This document shows, one piece after another, positions 1-8,036 of a DNA stretch of 17,156 nucleotides. The notes beneath the pieces are model-generated. The model was not told the DNA's origin. It made no database searches and saw only the letters and a program-made list of their open reading frames with translations. Made by a program: the position numbers and the translations under genes. The stretch comes from CAZFUY01 sp964522445. GTDB taxonomy: Bacteria > Pseudomonadota > Gammaproteobacteria > SZUA-229. Each line of letters starts with the position of its first letter. Within the stretch, counting starts at the first letter, position 1. The stretch spans positions 1-17,156 of the forward strand of contig CAZFUY010000068.1 in assembly GCA_964522445.1 (NCBI GenBank). The letters are read 5' to 3'.

Positions 1-1
1 G

Positions 2-529
2 CCTGGATTAAAATACGAGCAAGATGGCGGGCCTAATATACTGAATATTATGGATACGTTAAATGGGTCTATCCAGCCACAAGATGATCGTTATCAATTT
101 ATGAAAACACTTTTTATATTTTGGTTACTTGGAGCAACAGATGGACATGCAAAAAACTTCAGTGTGTTTTTAAAGCCATTAGGTCGATATCAACTAACGC
201 CGATATATGATGTATTATCGGTATATCCCCTAATTGAAAAAAGGCAACTCGAATTAAAAAAAACAAGAATGGCAATGGCACTTCACAGTAAAAACACACA
301 CTATCAATGGCATACCATCCAACATAGACATTGGTTATCACAAGCTGAGAAAGTACGGTTTCCTAAAGCATTAATGTCTCAAATAATTAATGAAGTTTGT
401 TGTACATTAGACGATGTGATAAGCCATGTAACCAGTGAGTTACCGACTGATTTTCCAGCTGATATTTCGAACTCCATTTTTAAAAATATGAAAAAAGCAA
501 AACATAAATGCTGCATCAATTCTTTCTAA
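2..529 (+). CDS. hipA: HipA-like serine/threonine kinase, C-terminal part (5' end outside window)
   Basis: The reading frame is open from base 2 to a TAA at 527-529, so the gene enters from the left edge. The first visible residues contain KYEQDGG, typical of the HipA C-terminal lobe. GATDGHAKNFS (near 131-163) fits the HipA catalytic loop, with the Asp codon at 140-142 and the Asn six residues later. LTPIYDVLS fits the following metal-binding Asp segment. HipA proteins are toxin kinases of type II toxin-antitoxin systems; E. coli HipA phosphorylates glutamyl-tRNA synthetase and is held in check by HipB. About 175 residues are visible of a family that is usually 400-440 long, or shorter in HipT-like splits. 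The antitoxin gene is not in the window and would lie to the left. The visible half shows no frameshift. The family call is firm; whether the whole gene is intact cannot be seen. Confidence 0.85.
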   Translation, partial: PGLKYEQDGGPNILNIMDTLNGSIQPQDDRYQFMKTLFIFWLLGATDGHAKNFSVFLKPLGRYQLTPIYDVLSVYPLIEKRQLELKKTRMAMALHSKNTHYQWHTIQHRHWLSQAEKVRFPKALMSQIINEVCCTLDDVISHVTSELPTDFPADISNSIFKNMKKAKHKCCINSF

Positions 530-732
530 ATTGCAGCCCAGTGGTGAAGTAAGCTAAATATGGTGTAGTTTATCTATGCACAACTTTTTAAGAAAATCAC
601 TTAACAATCTAAAAAGTAGAAATTTACTTTCTGAGCTAAAGGAGTTTGGTGGATGCTTTACTCGCTGCATTACAATGTCCCTAATTAAACACGATTATAA
701 AGTGAGTAATGACAACCCCATTGAGGCAGACA

Positions 733-912
733 ATGGCAATAGAGTGGCACCTTGTTAACAACAAGCCTAAATATATGATATTCAGGCTATCATGGGGAAC
801 TGAAAACGAGCCATTTAAGATGCGCCAGTACCTGGTTGTAAACTTAATGACTGATAATGATATTTGTCCGCTTGCAACTATTGATGTTAAAAATAATATA
901 ACAGACAAATAA
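733..912 (+). CDS. Possible small protein of unknown function (59 aa)
   Basis: An ATG at 733 is preceded at about the right distance by TTGAGG, a fair ribosome-binding site, and the frame runs to TAA at 910-912. An upstream in-frame ATG at 709 has only a weak GTGAG before it, so 733 is the better start. The product begins MAIEWHLVNNK and has no signal peptide, membrane segment or motif that I recognise. A frame of this length can occur by chance in AT-rich intergenic DNA, so this is a weak call. It could also be a relic of an accessory gene near hipA. Confidence 0.22.
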   Translation: MAIEWHLVNNKPKYMIFRLSWGTENEPFKMRQYLVVNLMTDNDICPLATIDVKNNITDK

Positions 913-1112
913 AAAAGCCAGAGATTTAATATTAAATAGTTTTATACAGACAACATCCTCCCCAACATGCATTGTTGCTCTGTAATATTAGCTGCAATTT
1001 AATATTTTCGATCATTTAAATATCATCGTGATATGACGAAGCGATAGATTAAGACATGAACTGAGATCAGACTGGAACACATCCATTTTTTCTCAGGCAG
1101 AAATTGCAGGCC

Positions 1113-1147
1113 ACTGGATACCCGCCAGAAGCATGCGGGTATGACGG
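1113..1147. repeat. REP-like palindromic repeat
   Basis: Arms ATACCCGC (1118-1125) and GCGGGTAT (1135-1142) form an 8-bp perfect inverted repeat with a 9-base loop, flanked by CTGG and GACGG. The right part (1128-1146) matches 11580-11598 at 17 of 19 positions, so the window holds two members of one family. Such 'GTCAT-CCCGC...GCGGG-ATCCAG' elements are common intergenic repeats in proteobacteria. Confidence 0.6.
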
Positions 1148-1235
1148 ACAGGCATAAAGTACGTACACATGCCCAGATGCACCCTAACAGCAAACTAAAA
1201 AGCATTAAGCTTGAAAGTAAGAAAGTGGGAAACAA

Positions 1236-2099
1236 GTGAACACAACGATATCTAATTTGATTATGAAACCATTACAGAAGCTGATTGTTTGCTCTATCAT
1301 TTTTCCAATACCTGGAATCGCCTTAAGTGCGGCACCCGATATTAATGCGGGTTTAGTTTACTTAAGCGTTGTTGCTACTGAAATAGAAAGCATTGACGCA
1401 ATTAAACAATACCCGGCTTTAAGTAAACAGTTTAAAGACCTGAAAGTCATCAGCAGCAGTGATTGCAGAAATTTAAAACCTGATCTGATTTTATATGTTT
1501 CCAAAATATCCAGTGATAAGCAGGTTACTAAAAAAGCCTTAAAGTTGGCAAAAACACTTATACCTGACGCTTATTTTAAAAAGTGCAATGTAAAAGAAAA
1601 CTCCTTATTAAGTAGCCATTATGCACTGATTCATTATTCTATCTTTAACCTGCCAGACGATACAATCAACTGGTCATTTGATGATATGAAATCACAACTG
1701 CTACCTTTTAATAAAAGCATTTCATTTTTAATTGAAAAACGCCTTAATATCGGCAAGAGTGTTGATGCTAATGGTGAAGCTGAAGGCAGGCAATCTGCTA
1801 TCTATTTAATTAATAAAAAATCAGCTAACAAACATCTTATAACTGAACAATGCTGGGATTTTTTAGCAACTGACCAGAATAAACAATTAATCGCTTTTCA
1901 ATGCATGACAGGTATAGCCGCTAATCATTATATACACACTGTCTATATTTATAACACGAAGACAAACAGCATCGTTTTTAACAAACCATATTGCCAGCAG
2001 GCAAAATTTATAAACAGTACGCTAGTTACCTGCTCCGAAGAGTCTGTTGATGAGATGGGTGAGCTTAAGCTTTTACCTGTTAATCTGCCGATAAATTAG
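1236..2099 (+). CDS. Exported cysteine-rich protein of unknown function
   Basis: A 287-residue product read from a GTG at 1236, ending at TAG (2097-2099). An alternative ATG at 1263 would give MKPLQKLIVCSIIFPIPGIA, a compact signal peptide ending near ALSA, so the true start may be 1263. Neither start has a strong Shine-Dalgarno; GTGGGA lies just before the GTG. The mature part holds six cysteines, in SSDCRN, KKCNV, EQCWD, FQCMT, PYCQQ and VTCSEE. That number suits disulfide bonding in the periplasm. No lipobox, catalytic motif or membrane helix is seen after the signal. I do not recognise the family. The gene stands alone, with about 700 bases of non-coding DNA before it and a short intergenic region plus scaffold gap after it. 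Confidence 0.7.
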   Translation: MNTTISNLIMKPLQKLIVCSIIFPIPGIALSAAPDINAGLVYLSVVATEIESIDAIKQYPALSKQFKDLKVISSSDCRNLKPDLILYVSKISSDKQVTKKALKLAKTLIPDAYFKKCNVKENSLLSSHYALIHYSIFNLPDDTINWSFDDMKSQLLPFNKSISFLIEKRLNIGKSVDANGEAEGRQSAIYLINKKSANKHLITEQCWDFLATDQNKQLIAFQCMTGIAANHYIHTVYIYNTKTNSIVFNKPYCQQAKFINSTLVTCSEESVDEMGELKLLPVNLPIN

Positions 2100-2339
2100 C
2101 TTAATATTCCCGGCACTATTATAAATAAGCCTATATGAGCTTTATATTTCTGATATCCCATAGCTTGAACTCAAATATAAACCATACACCTGCATATCCG
2201 GCACGGGCACATTAAAGAGCCTGAATAGAAACAGCGGATACTCAATTGAGCTGTCTGTAGAAGTCCCTGCCCCCACAAAATACACAAAACAGCATCCGGC
2301 TATAAACGCTATCTCCGCCGTAACACCTCCCCTTCAGTC
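2100..2339. other. Intergenic region left of the assembly gap
   Basis: About 240 bases without a usable ORF. A weak AT-rich stem (AAGC...GCTT near 2127-2145) could end transcription of the preceding gene but has no proper U-run. The regulatory region of the following operon may lie here or inside the gap. Confidence 0.4.
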
Positions 2340-2439
2340 NNNNNNNNNNNNNNNNNNNNNNNNNNNNNNNNNNNNNNNNNNNNNNNNNNNNNNNNNNNNN
2401 NNNNNNNNNNNNNNNNNNNNNNNNNNNNNNNNNNNNNNN
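2340..2439. other. Scaffold gap, 100 N
   Basis: Exactly 100 consecutive N, the usual placeholder for a gap of unknown length. The transporter frame is already open at the first base after it, so the gap hides the start codon and probably the operon promoter and any TetR operator. Confidence 0.97.
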
Positions 2440-4857
2440 TTCGAAAACAGGCTTAAGACACTGTTTGTTATCTTTGCCCTGATCATTGGCCTTGCCAGCA
2501 ACCTGCCAAACATCACATTTGACACCTCGACTGAAGGTTTTCTCTACAAAGATGATCCGCAGATACTGGCATACAATGATTTCAGGAATCAGTTTGGCCG
2601 GGATGAAAAGATTATAATTGCCCTGAAAACATCAGATAAATCGAAAGATGTCTTTGACCGCGCATTTCTGAACACCTTATTTGCATTGCATAATGAAATA
2701 GAGAATAACGCGCCTTATATCAAAGACGTTAGCTCCCTGAAAAATGCCCGCAAAACAACCGGAAACGAAGAAGAGCTGGTTGTTGAAGATTTATTTGAAG
2801 ATGGCATTCCGGAATCAGATGAGGCACTGGAAAAAATTAAACAGTTCACCCTCGCCAACCCCATCTATGAAAACCTTTACCTCAGCGAAGATGCAACCTT
2901 TACAACCATTATGATAACCACCCAAACCTACACATCTATCGGCGTAGAAGCACAAACCGAAAGTGAGATGCTGGATAGTGGCTTTGATGACGAAATGGAT
3001 ATCAGCGGTTTTAGTGATGGAGAATCCGCAAACAATCCAGGCATTAAAGATCGTGATTTTATTAATGTGCTGGAGACCAATGAACTGATTGGGGTTATCG
3101 AAAAAATACTCAGCAAGTACGAAAGTGATGATTTAAAAATATATATCGCTGGCTCACCTATCGTCACTAAAAATCTTCAGGCGTCATTGATTAGCGATAT
3201 GTCGACTTTTATTCTGTATGTGATTATTACCATCGCGCTGTTGTTACTGGTGATGTTCAAACGTATCAGTGGCATTTTGTTACCCCTGTTTGTTGTTGTG
3301 CTAACACTGCTTTCCACCGTTGGATCTATGTCACTGGCCGGCGCACCCATCACCGCCATGACACAAATTTTGCCGTCACTGCTACTGGCGGTTGGCGTCG
3401 GTGCTTCGGTTCATCTGCTGGCCATTTTTTATAAAAAATATGATCAGGTTAAAGATAAAAAAGCAGCGATGGCTTATGCCCTCGGGCATTCGGGTCTGGC
3501 GATATTTATGACGTCATTAACCACCGCTGCTTCCCTGGCATCTTTTTCATTTTCAGATATTGCGCCGGTTGCTAACCTGGGTATCTTTTCTGCGCTGGGC
3601 GTCAGCTTTCAGTTGATGTTAACACTGATTTTTCTGCCTGCGCTTATTGCGTTACTGCCGGTAAAAACCCTGCAACATGCGGATGATGAAAAACCAATGC
3701 TGCTAGACAGACTGGTGCACGGCCTCGGTGTTTTTTCAATTACCTACCCGAAATCCATCGTTAGCGTTGCGATGGTGGTTATCCTGATATCCGGTGCACT
3801 GGCATCATCGATGCAATTTTCGCATAATCCACTGCACTGGTTTGCCGCTGATAACGAAGTGCGTATCAACACAGAAATTATTGATAAAGAGTTAAAAGGT
3901 TCAATCACAATCGAAGTCATACTCGACACCGGTACAGAAAACGGTGTTTACGAACCCGCATTTCTCAACACTATTGATAAAGTCACTGAAACAATTTACA
4001 CCTATCGCGGTGAAAATTATTTCATTGGAAAAATTGTCTCCATCAATGATGTTATTAAAGAAATAAACAAAGCGCTTAATGAAAATCAGGACAGCGAATA
4101 CCGTATTCCGCAGGATAAAGATTTAATCGCACAGGAGTTTTTACTGTTTGAAAATAGCGGCAGCGATGATCTGGAGGATATAGTCGATTCGCAGTTTTCA
4201 AAAACGCGTTTATCCATTAAAGCCCCCTGGGTTGATTCCATTGAATATGTTGATCTAATGGATGAGCTCGATATTATGCTGAACGATGCATTTCAAGGTA
4301 CCGCATCGGTTACCATCACCGGCACCCTGCCCATACTATCTGACACCATTACAAAATCAATTAAGAGCAGTATCGAAAGTTATATTATTGCCTTCGGTGT
4401 TATTGCACTTCTGATGATTATATTGTTAGGTAATTTGAAATTCGGCCTGCTCAGCATGTTCCCGAACCTGACACCCATTATGATTGGTGTTGCGATAATG
4501 GTGGTGCTTGATATGCCACTGGATATGTTCACTATTTTAATTGGTGCTATTGCTATTGGAATGGTGGTGGATGACACCGTGCACTTTATGCATAATTTCA
4601 ATCGCTACTATTCACAAACCGGCGATGTGGATGAAGCGGTGTTACTCACTATAAACTCAACCGGACGCGCCATATTCATTACATCCATTGTACTGAGCTC
4701 CGGTTTTTTTGTTTTCATGTTTGCCAGCATGACCAACCTTTATAACTTTGGCCTGATTACCGGCTCCATCGTATTGTTCGCGATGCTGGCAGACCTGATA
4801 TTAATCGGCGCCATGATGAAACTGGTTCTCAACCCCAAAAAAATAAACACATTATAA
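2440..4857 (+). CDS. RND/MMPL-family transporter (5' end lost in gap)
   Basis: The frame is open from the first base after the N run, reading FENRLKTLFVIFALIIG, to TAA at 4855-4857: 805 visible residues. The first visible ATG is at 2686, but the coding sense upstream of it is clear, so the true start lies in the gap, probably only some 10-20 codons away. The layout is RND-like: TM1, a periplasmic domain, a block of about five helices, TM7, a second periplasmic domain and a second helix block. It resembles the single-gene HAE3/MMPL exporters (COG1033 type) rather than three-part AcrB pumps. The second half has MVVDDTVHFMHNF (Asp codons 4570-4575), the expected acidic pair. The equivalent first-half site reads AVGVGASVHLL, with Ala at 3403-3405 where relatives usually have Asp. 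The first periplasmic domain holds an acidic insert with LDSGFDDE (2971-2994) and DISGFSDGE (2998-3024). It leads a four-gene operon. The likely cargo is hydrophobic (lipid, lipoprotein or drug), inferred from the family and neighbours. Confidence 0.88.
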   Translation, partial: FENRLKTLFVIFALIIGLASNLPNITFDTSTEGFLYKDDPQILAYNDFRNQFGRDEKIIIALKTSDKSKDVFDRAFLNTLFALHNEIENNAPYIKDVSSLKNARKTTGNEEELVVEDLFEDGIPESDEALEKIKQFTLANPIYENLYLSEDATFTTIMITTQTYTSIGVEAQTESEMLDSGFDDEMDISGFSDGESANNPGIKDRDFINVLETNELIGVIEKILSKYESDDLKIYIAGSPIVTKNLQASLISDMSTFILYVIITIALLLLVMFKRISGILLPLFVVVLTLLSTVGSMSLAGAPITAMTQILPSLLLAVGVGASVHLLAIFYKKYDQVKDKKAAMAYALGHSGLAIFMTSLTTAASLASFSFSDIAPVANLGIFSALGVSFQLMLTLIFLPALIALLPVKTLQHADDEKPMLLDRLVHGLGVFSITYPKSIVSVAMVVILISGALASSMQFSHNPLHWFAADNEVRINTEIIDKELKGSITIEVILDTGTENGVYEPAFLNTIDKVTETIYTYRGENYFIGKIVSINDVIKEINKALNENQDSEYRIPQDKDLIAQEFLLFENSGSDDLEDIVDSQFSKTRLSIKAPWVDSIEYVDLMDELDIMLNDAFQGTASVTITGTLPILSDTITKSIKSSIESYIIAFGVIALLMIILLGNLKFGLLSMFPNLTPIMIGVAIMVVLDMPLDMFTILIGAIAIGMVVDDTVHFMHNFNRYYSQTGDVDEAVLLTINSTGRAIFITSIVLSSGFFVFMFASMTNLYNFGLITGSIVLFAMLADLILIGAMMKLVLNPKKINTL

Positions 4858-4866
4858 AAATACGCT

Positions 4867-5478
4867 ATGACAAAACTAAAAACATCACAAAAGATTTTAG
4901 ACTGTGCCGCCAGCATGTTTGCAGAACATGGTTATGCGGGCACCATAATGGATGAGCTTGCTGAGAAGTGCCGGGTAAACAAAGCCAGCATTTATTACCA
5001 CCATAAAGATAAAGCGACCCTTTATGACAACACCCTGACCGCACTTTTTACGCCAATCGCAGATACCGTCATTAGCGCGGTTGAGGCAGAAGATGAACCA
5101 CTTAAAAAACTTGAATCTCATATATATGCCTTTGCTCAGGCCAGTGCTGACAACCATTATTTTTCAGCCATACTGATGCGCGAGATGGCTTCCAGCGGAG
5201 CCAATATGCCGGACCGTGCCCGGAAACAGATGCAGCGCATTTTATTTACCCTTAATAAATTACTGCAGCTGGGTGAATCACAGAAAATATTCAAACCAGC
5301 TAATCCGCTGATTATTCATTTTATGATACTCGGCACCATTAATCTTTTTATTACCACTATGCCATTACGACAATCTCTACCCAAAAATGACGACTGCAAT
5401 CAACTTAAAAACATGGATATAAAGTCAACTGCTGCACAAATATTTAAAACTATTTCTGAATCTTTATTAATAAAATAA
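4867..5478 (+). CDS. TetR/AcrR-family transcriptional regulator
   Basis: A 203-residue protein starting at ATG 4867, nine bases after the transporter stop, with no strong ribosome site, so translation may be coupled. Residues 6-52 form the TetR DNA-binding domain: ILDCAASMFAEHGYAGTIMDELA, then the helix-turn-helix VNKASIYYHHKDKATLY. The C-terminal helical part would form the ligand pocket and dimer face, and includes an ILMREMASSG segment. The family usually represses neighbouring efflux genes and releases DNA on binding a small hydrophobic ligand. Its place inside the operon, between transporter and periplasmic protein, suggests that it controls its own operon. The operator cannot be examined because the upstream region is in the gap. 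Confidence 0.9.
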   Translation: MTKLKTSQKILDCAASMFAEHGYAGTIMDELAEKCRVNKASIYYHHKDKATLYDNTLTALFTPIADTVISAVEAEDEPLKKLESHIYAFAQASADNHYFSAILMREMASSGANMPDRARKQMQRILFTLNKLLQLGESQKIFKPANPLIIHFMILGTINLFITTMPLRQSLPKNDDCNQLKNMDIKSTAAQIFKTISESLLIK

Positions 5479-5499
5479 TATCAACCAGTGAGATACATT

Positions 5500-6303
5500 A
5501 TGAGAACAAAAAAATTACTGTCTGTATTTTTTACACTACTACCACTGAGTTTATTTTCATTGTCGGTTAACGCAATTACGGCAGACGAAATTGCCAAACG
5601 GGTAGATGAGCGCGATGTAGGTGACAAATCGGTAATGACCATGGAAATGATTTTAATCGATAAGCACAACAACCCGCGTGTGCGTAAAATGCAAAACTAT
5701 TCTATGGATAAAGGTAATGATATCCAGACTGTCATTTTCTTTTTATCCCCCGCCGATGTTAGAAACACGGCATTTTTAACCTATGATTATGATCACTCAG
5801 ATAAAGATGATGACCAGTGGCTTTACCTGCCGGCACTGAAAAAAACCAAACGCATTGCATCAAGCGATAAGAGCAGCTCGTTTATGGGCTCTGATTTCAC
5901 CTATTCCGATATGACATCACGGGATGTATCAGACTATACCTATCGCATTGCCAAAGAAACCGAAGTTCGCGGTGAGAAAGTATGGGTAATGGAAAGCATC
6001 CCGAAAACCCAGAAAGTCATTGATGAAACCGGCTACACCAAATCGTATATGTTTGTCCGACAGGATAACTATGTGGTGGTGCGGGCATTGCATATTCTGC
6101 AGGGCAAAGGTAAGAAAAAATATCTCGATGTGAAAAAACTTGAAAAGATTGATGGCATCTGGGTCGCCACCGAAATCGAAATGAAAACCACGCAGGATAA
6201 AAGCACCCTGCACCGTACTGTTTTAAAACTGGGTAATGTTAAATTTAATCAGGATTTAGATGAATCTTTCTTTACCGTAAGACGCATCGAAAAAGGTCTC
6301 TAA
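5500..6303 (+). CDS. Periplasmic LolA-like protein (outer membrane lipoprotein-sorting family)
   Basis: I choose ATG 5500, because GTGAGA at 5488-5493 lies at ribosome-site distance and the product then starts with a clean signal peptide (MRTKKLLSVFF..., cleavage likely after VNA, residue 25). A GTG at 5488 in the same frame would add four residues. The 267-residue product carries the signature of the LolA_like family (PF17131): FFLSPADVRNTAFL, then DDQWLYLPALKKTKRI, then SSFMGSDFTYSDM, then a C-terminal strand-rich part with DLDESFFTV. These proteins have a LolA/LolB-type fold and are thought to carry or sort lipid-like cargo across the periplasm; they are often encoded next to RND/MMPL transporters. 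It follows tetR by 21 bases, and its stop is separated from the next ATG by only three bases. There is no lipobox Cys, so it should be soluble. Confidence 0.9.
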   Translation: MRTKKLLSVFFTLLPLSLFSLSVNAITADEIAKRVDERDVGDKSVMTMEMILIDKHNNPRVRKMQNYSMDKGNDIQTVIFFLSPADVRNTAFLTYDYDHSDKDDDQWLYLPALKKTKRIASSDKSSSFMGSDFTYSDMTSRDVSDYTYRIAKETEVRGEKVWVMESIPKTQKVIDETGYTKSYMFVRQDNYVVVRALHILQGKGKKKYLDVKKLEKIDGIWVATEIEMKTTQDKSTLHRTVLKLGNVKFNQDLDESFFTVRRIEKGL

Positions 6304-6306
6304 CCC

Positions 6307-7860
6307 ATGACGCGTAACAACAGCTTTTTCATATTTAACATTATAAGCGGCCTGCTCCTTATTATGTTTTCCACCAGCTTACTGGCAAATGAGCTGGACG
6401 AGGCCATGAGTGGATTTGAAGAATTTGATAAAGTCACAGGCAGCGATGTAAAAAAAACGACAGAAGCTGCAACTGACGATTCGCTTAGCGATTTAGATGA
6501 AAGTGGTTTTGAAGATAGCACCAGCAACAGCAGCATTGCTATCACAAATAAAAAAACAGAACCCAGCGGGTATACATTTAGCGGTTACACCTCATTTATG
6601 AGCGCTTATAATTACGCACAATCCAGCCAGAGCACTGTCGCCCCCGGTGACATGCCAATGGACTTTAGTGACCTGTCACGTGCTCGGATTAAAGGCGGAC
6701 TAACACTGGAGCTGAAACACGGCGATAACTGGCAATCGAAAATAGATCTCGTGGCCTGGTACGATATGGCCTGGACAATAAATGGCCGGGATGATTACAC
6801 AGACGATGTACTGGACACCTATGAATCTTTTTATGATCTAAAAGATGCTTATATACAGGGATATTTAAGCAAAGATCTGGATTTAAAATTTGGCCGTCAG
6901 GTGGTTATCTGGGGTAAGTCGGATTCGATTCGCATCACTGATATTATTAACCCTCTGGACAACCGCGAAGCGGGTATGGTCGATATTGAAGATTTACGAC
7001 TCAGTGAAACCATGACACGCCTTGACTATTTTTTTGGTGACTGGGCCCTCAGCACAATCCTGATCCACGAACCGCGGCTTGAAATTGAGCCCGCATTTGG
7101 CAGCGACTATCGTCCCAGTGACGCTTTCGGTACACCTATCCCCTACTCACAGTTTCCCGATCGCTCAGAGCCTTCGTGGAATATTGAAAACACCCAGTAC
7201 GCAATGAGTCTGGATGGCCGTTTTTCCGGCTGGGATTTATCCCTGTACGCCGCCAATGTTTTCGACAACCGTTTTAATATTGAACTCATCAATACCGACC
7301 CGGTGCGTTATTATGACAAAATAAATATGCTGGGTATTGCCGGTAATGTGGTCTCGGGCAGCTGGCTGTTAAAGGCGGAATCGGCTTTAATTAATGACAT
7401 TAATTATCGCAGCACCGATAAAAAAAATCGCCTCGATATGCTCATCGGTTTTGATTACATGGGTATAAAAGACACCGTCATTTCACTGGAGCTGGCTAAT
7501 CGCCATATTTTCAATTATGAAGAACACATGCTGACATTAACACTGGAAGAATCAGCACAACAGGGCACCATTCCCGACTTTGTTCGACAGGACAGCATGC
7601 AAATAGCATTTCGTTCTTCGTACACATTTGACCATGACAATGCCACCGTCAATTACCTGCTTTCTCTGGCAGGCGGTAATGGCCCGGGCGACAGTTTTGA
7701 TGGTGGTTTTCAACGCCTGTGGTTAGATTATAAATACACGGATTCCGTATCGCTTAACCTCGGGGTAGTTGATTATATCGGGGGGGACAGCCTCATCCCT
7801 TTTTACCGCGCGATTGAAGACAATGACAGAATATTTGCGGAGGTACGTTATAATTTTTGA
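6307..7860 (+). CDS. DUF1302-like outer-membrane beta-barrel protein
   Basis: A 517-residue protein starting at ATG 6307, three bases after the previous stop, with AAGG at 6294-6297 as a weak ribosome site. A signal peptide (hydrophobic residues 8-26, cleavage near LLA-NE at 27-28) is followed by an acidic, low-complexity linker (about 29-85). The linker contains AMSGFEEFD (SGF at residues 35-37) and DESGFEDS (SGF at 66-68). The rest alternates short polar and aromatic strands, including LKFGRQVVIWGKSDSIRITD and INPLDNRE (about 194-221), which resemble DUF1302 and related porin-like proteins. It ends EVRYNF; a terminal Phe is typical of Bam-inserted barrels. As the last operon gene it would supply the outer-membrane step for the RND and LolA-like proteins. 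It could be a channel or a lipid acceptor; the sequence does not decide. Confidence 0.8.
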   Translation: MTRNNSFFIFNIISGLLLIMFSTSLLANELDEAMSGFEEFDKVTGSDVKKTTEAATDDSLSDLDESGFEDSTSNSSIAITNKKTEPSGYTFSGYTSFMSAYNYAQSSQSTVAPGDMPMDFSDLSRARIKGGLTLELKHGDNWQSKIDLVAWYDMAWTINGRDDYTDDVLDTYESFYDLKDAYIQGYLSKDLDLKFGRQVVIWGKSDSIRITDIINPLDNREAGMVDIEDLRLSETMTRLDYFFGDWALSTILIHEPRLEIEPAFGSDYRPSDAFGTPIPYSQFPDRSEPSWNIENTQYAMSLDGRFSGWDLSLYAANVFDNRFNIELINTDPVRYYDKINMLGIAGNVVSGSWLLKAESALINDINYRSTDKKNRLDMLIGFDYMGIKDTVISLELANRHIFNYEEHMLTLTLEESAQQGTIPDFVRQDSMQIAFRSSYTFDHDNATVNYLLSLAGGNGPGDSFDGGFQRLWLDYKYTDSVSLNLGVVDYIGGDSLIPFYRAIEDNDRIFAEVRYNF

Positions 7861-7912
7861 TTAATATTTATTGCCCCGTCATTCTTCCTATCTTAGATAT
7901 GTGCGTAAGGGT

Positions 7913-8036
7913 TGACTGGATACATAAGCATGGATATTTTTAAGATTTTTTAATTCTGAAAAGTTAAAATAAAATGTAAGGTACATGCGACTCATCAAGA
8001 AAAGTAAGTCACTTATCCAGATAACATATCCAGTCA
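7913..8036. repeat. 124-bp segment bounded by 10-bp perfect inverted repeats
   Basis: TGACTGGATA at 7913-7922 is the exact reverse complement of TATCCAGTCA at 8027-8036. An extra partial copy, TATCCAG, lies at 8014-8020. The interior is AT-rich and non-coding. It might be a small MITE-like element or a decayed insertion end, but no target-site duplication is evident. Confidence 0.3.

Larger units (their letters stand above)
530..1235. other. Intergenic stretch with no convincing gene
   Basis: About 700 AT-rich bases between hipA and the exported protein. One short ORF (733-912) has a plausible ribosome site and is listed separately. There is a perfect 12-base palindrome at 925-936, an imperfect stem (946-955 with 973-983) and a REP-like palindrome at 1113-1147. 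No clear rho-independent terminator with a U-run follows hipA. Confidence 0.6.

Noticed and set aside
576..758. Plus-strand 60-residue frame after hipA
   Set aside because: No ribosome site and no recognisable motif, and it overlaps the slightly better frame at 733-912.
2334..2525. Minus-strand frame across the N run
   Set aside because: It is formed by unknown bases and antisense to the transporter N-terminus.
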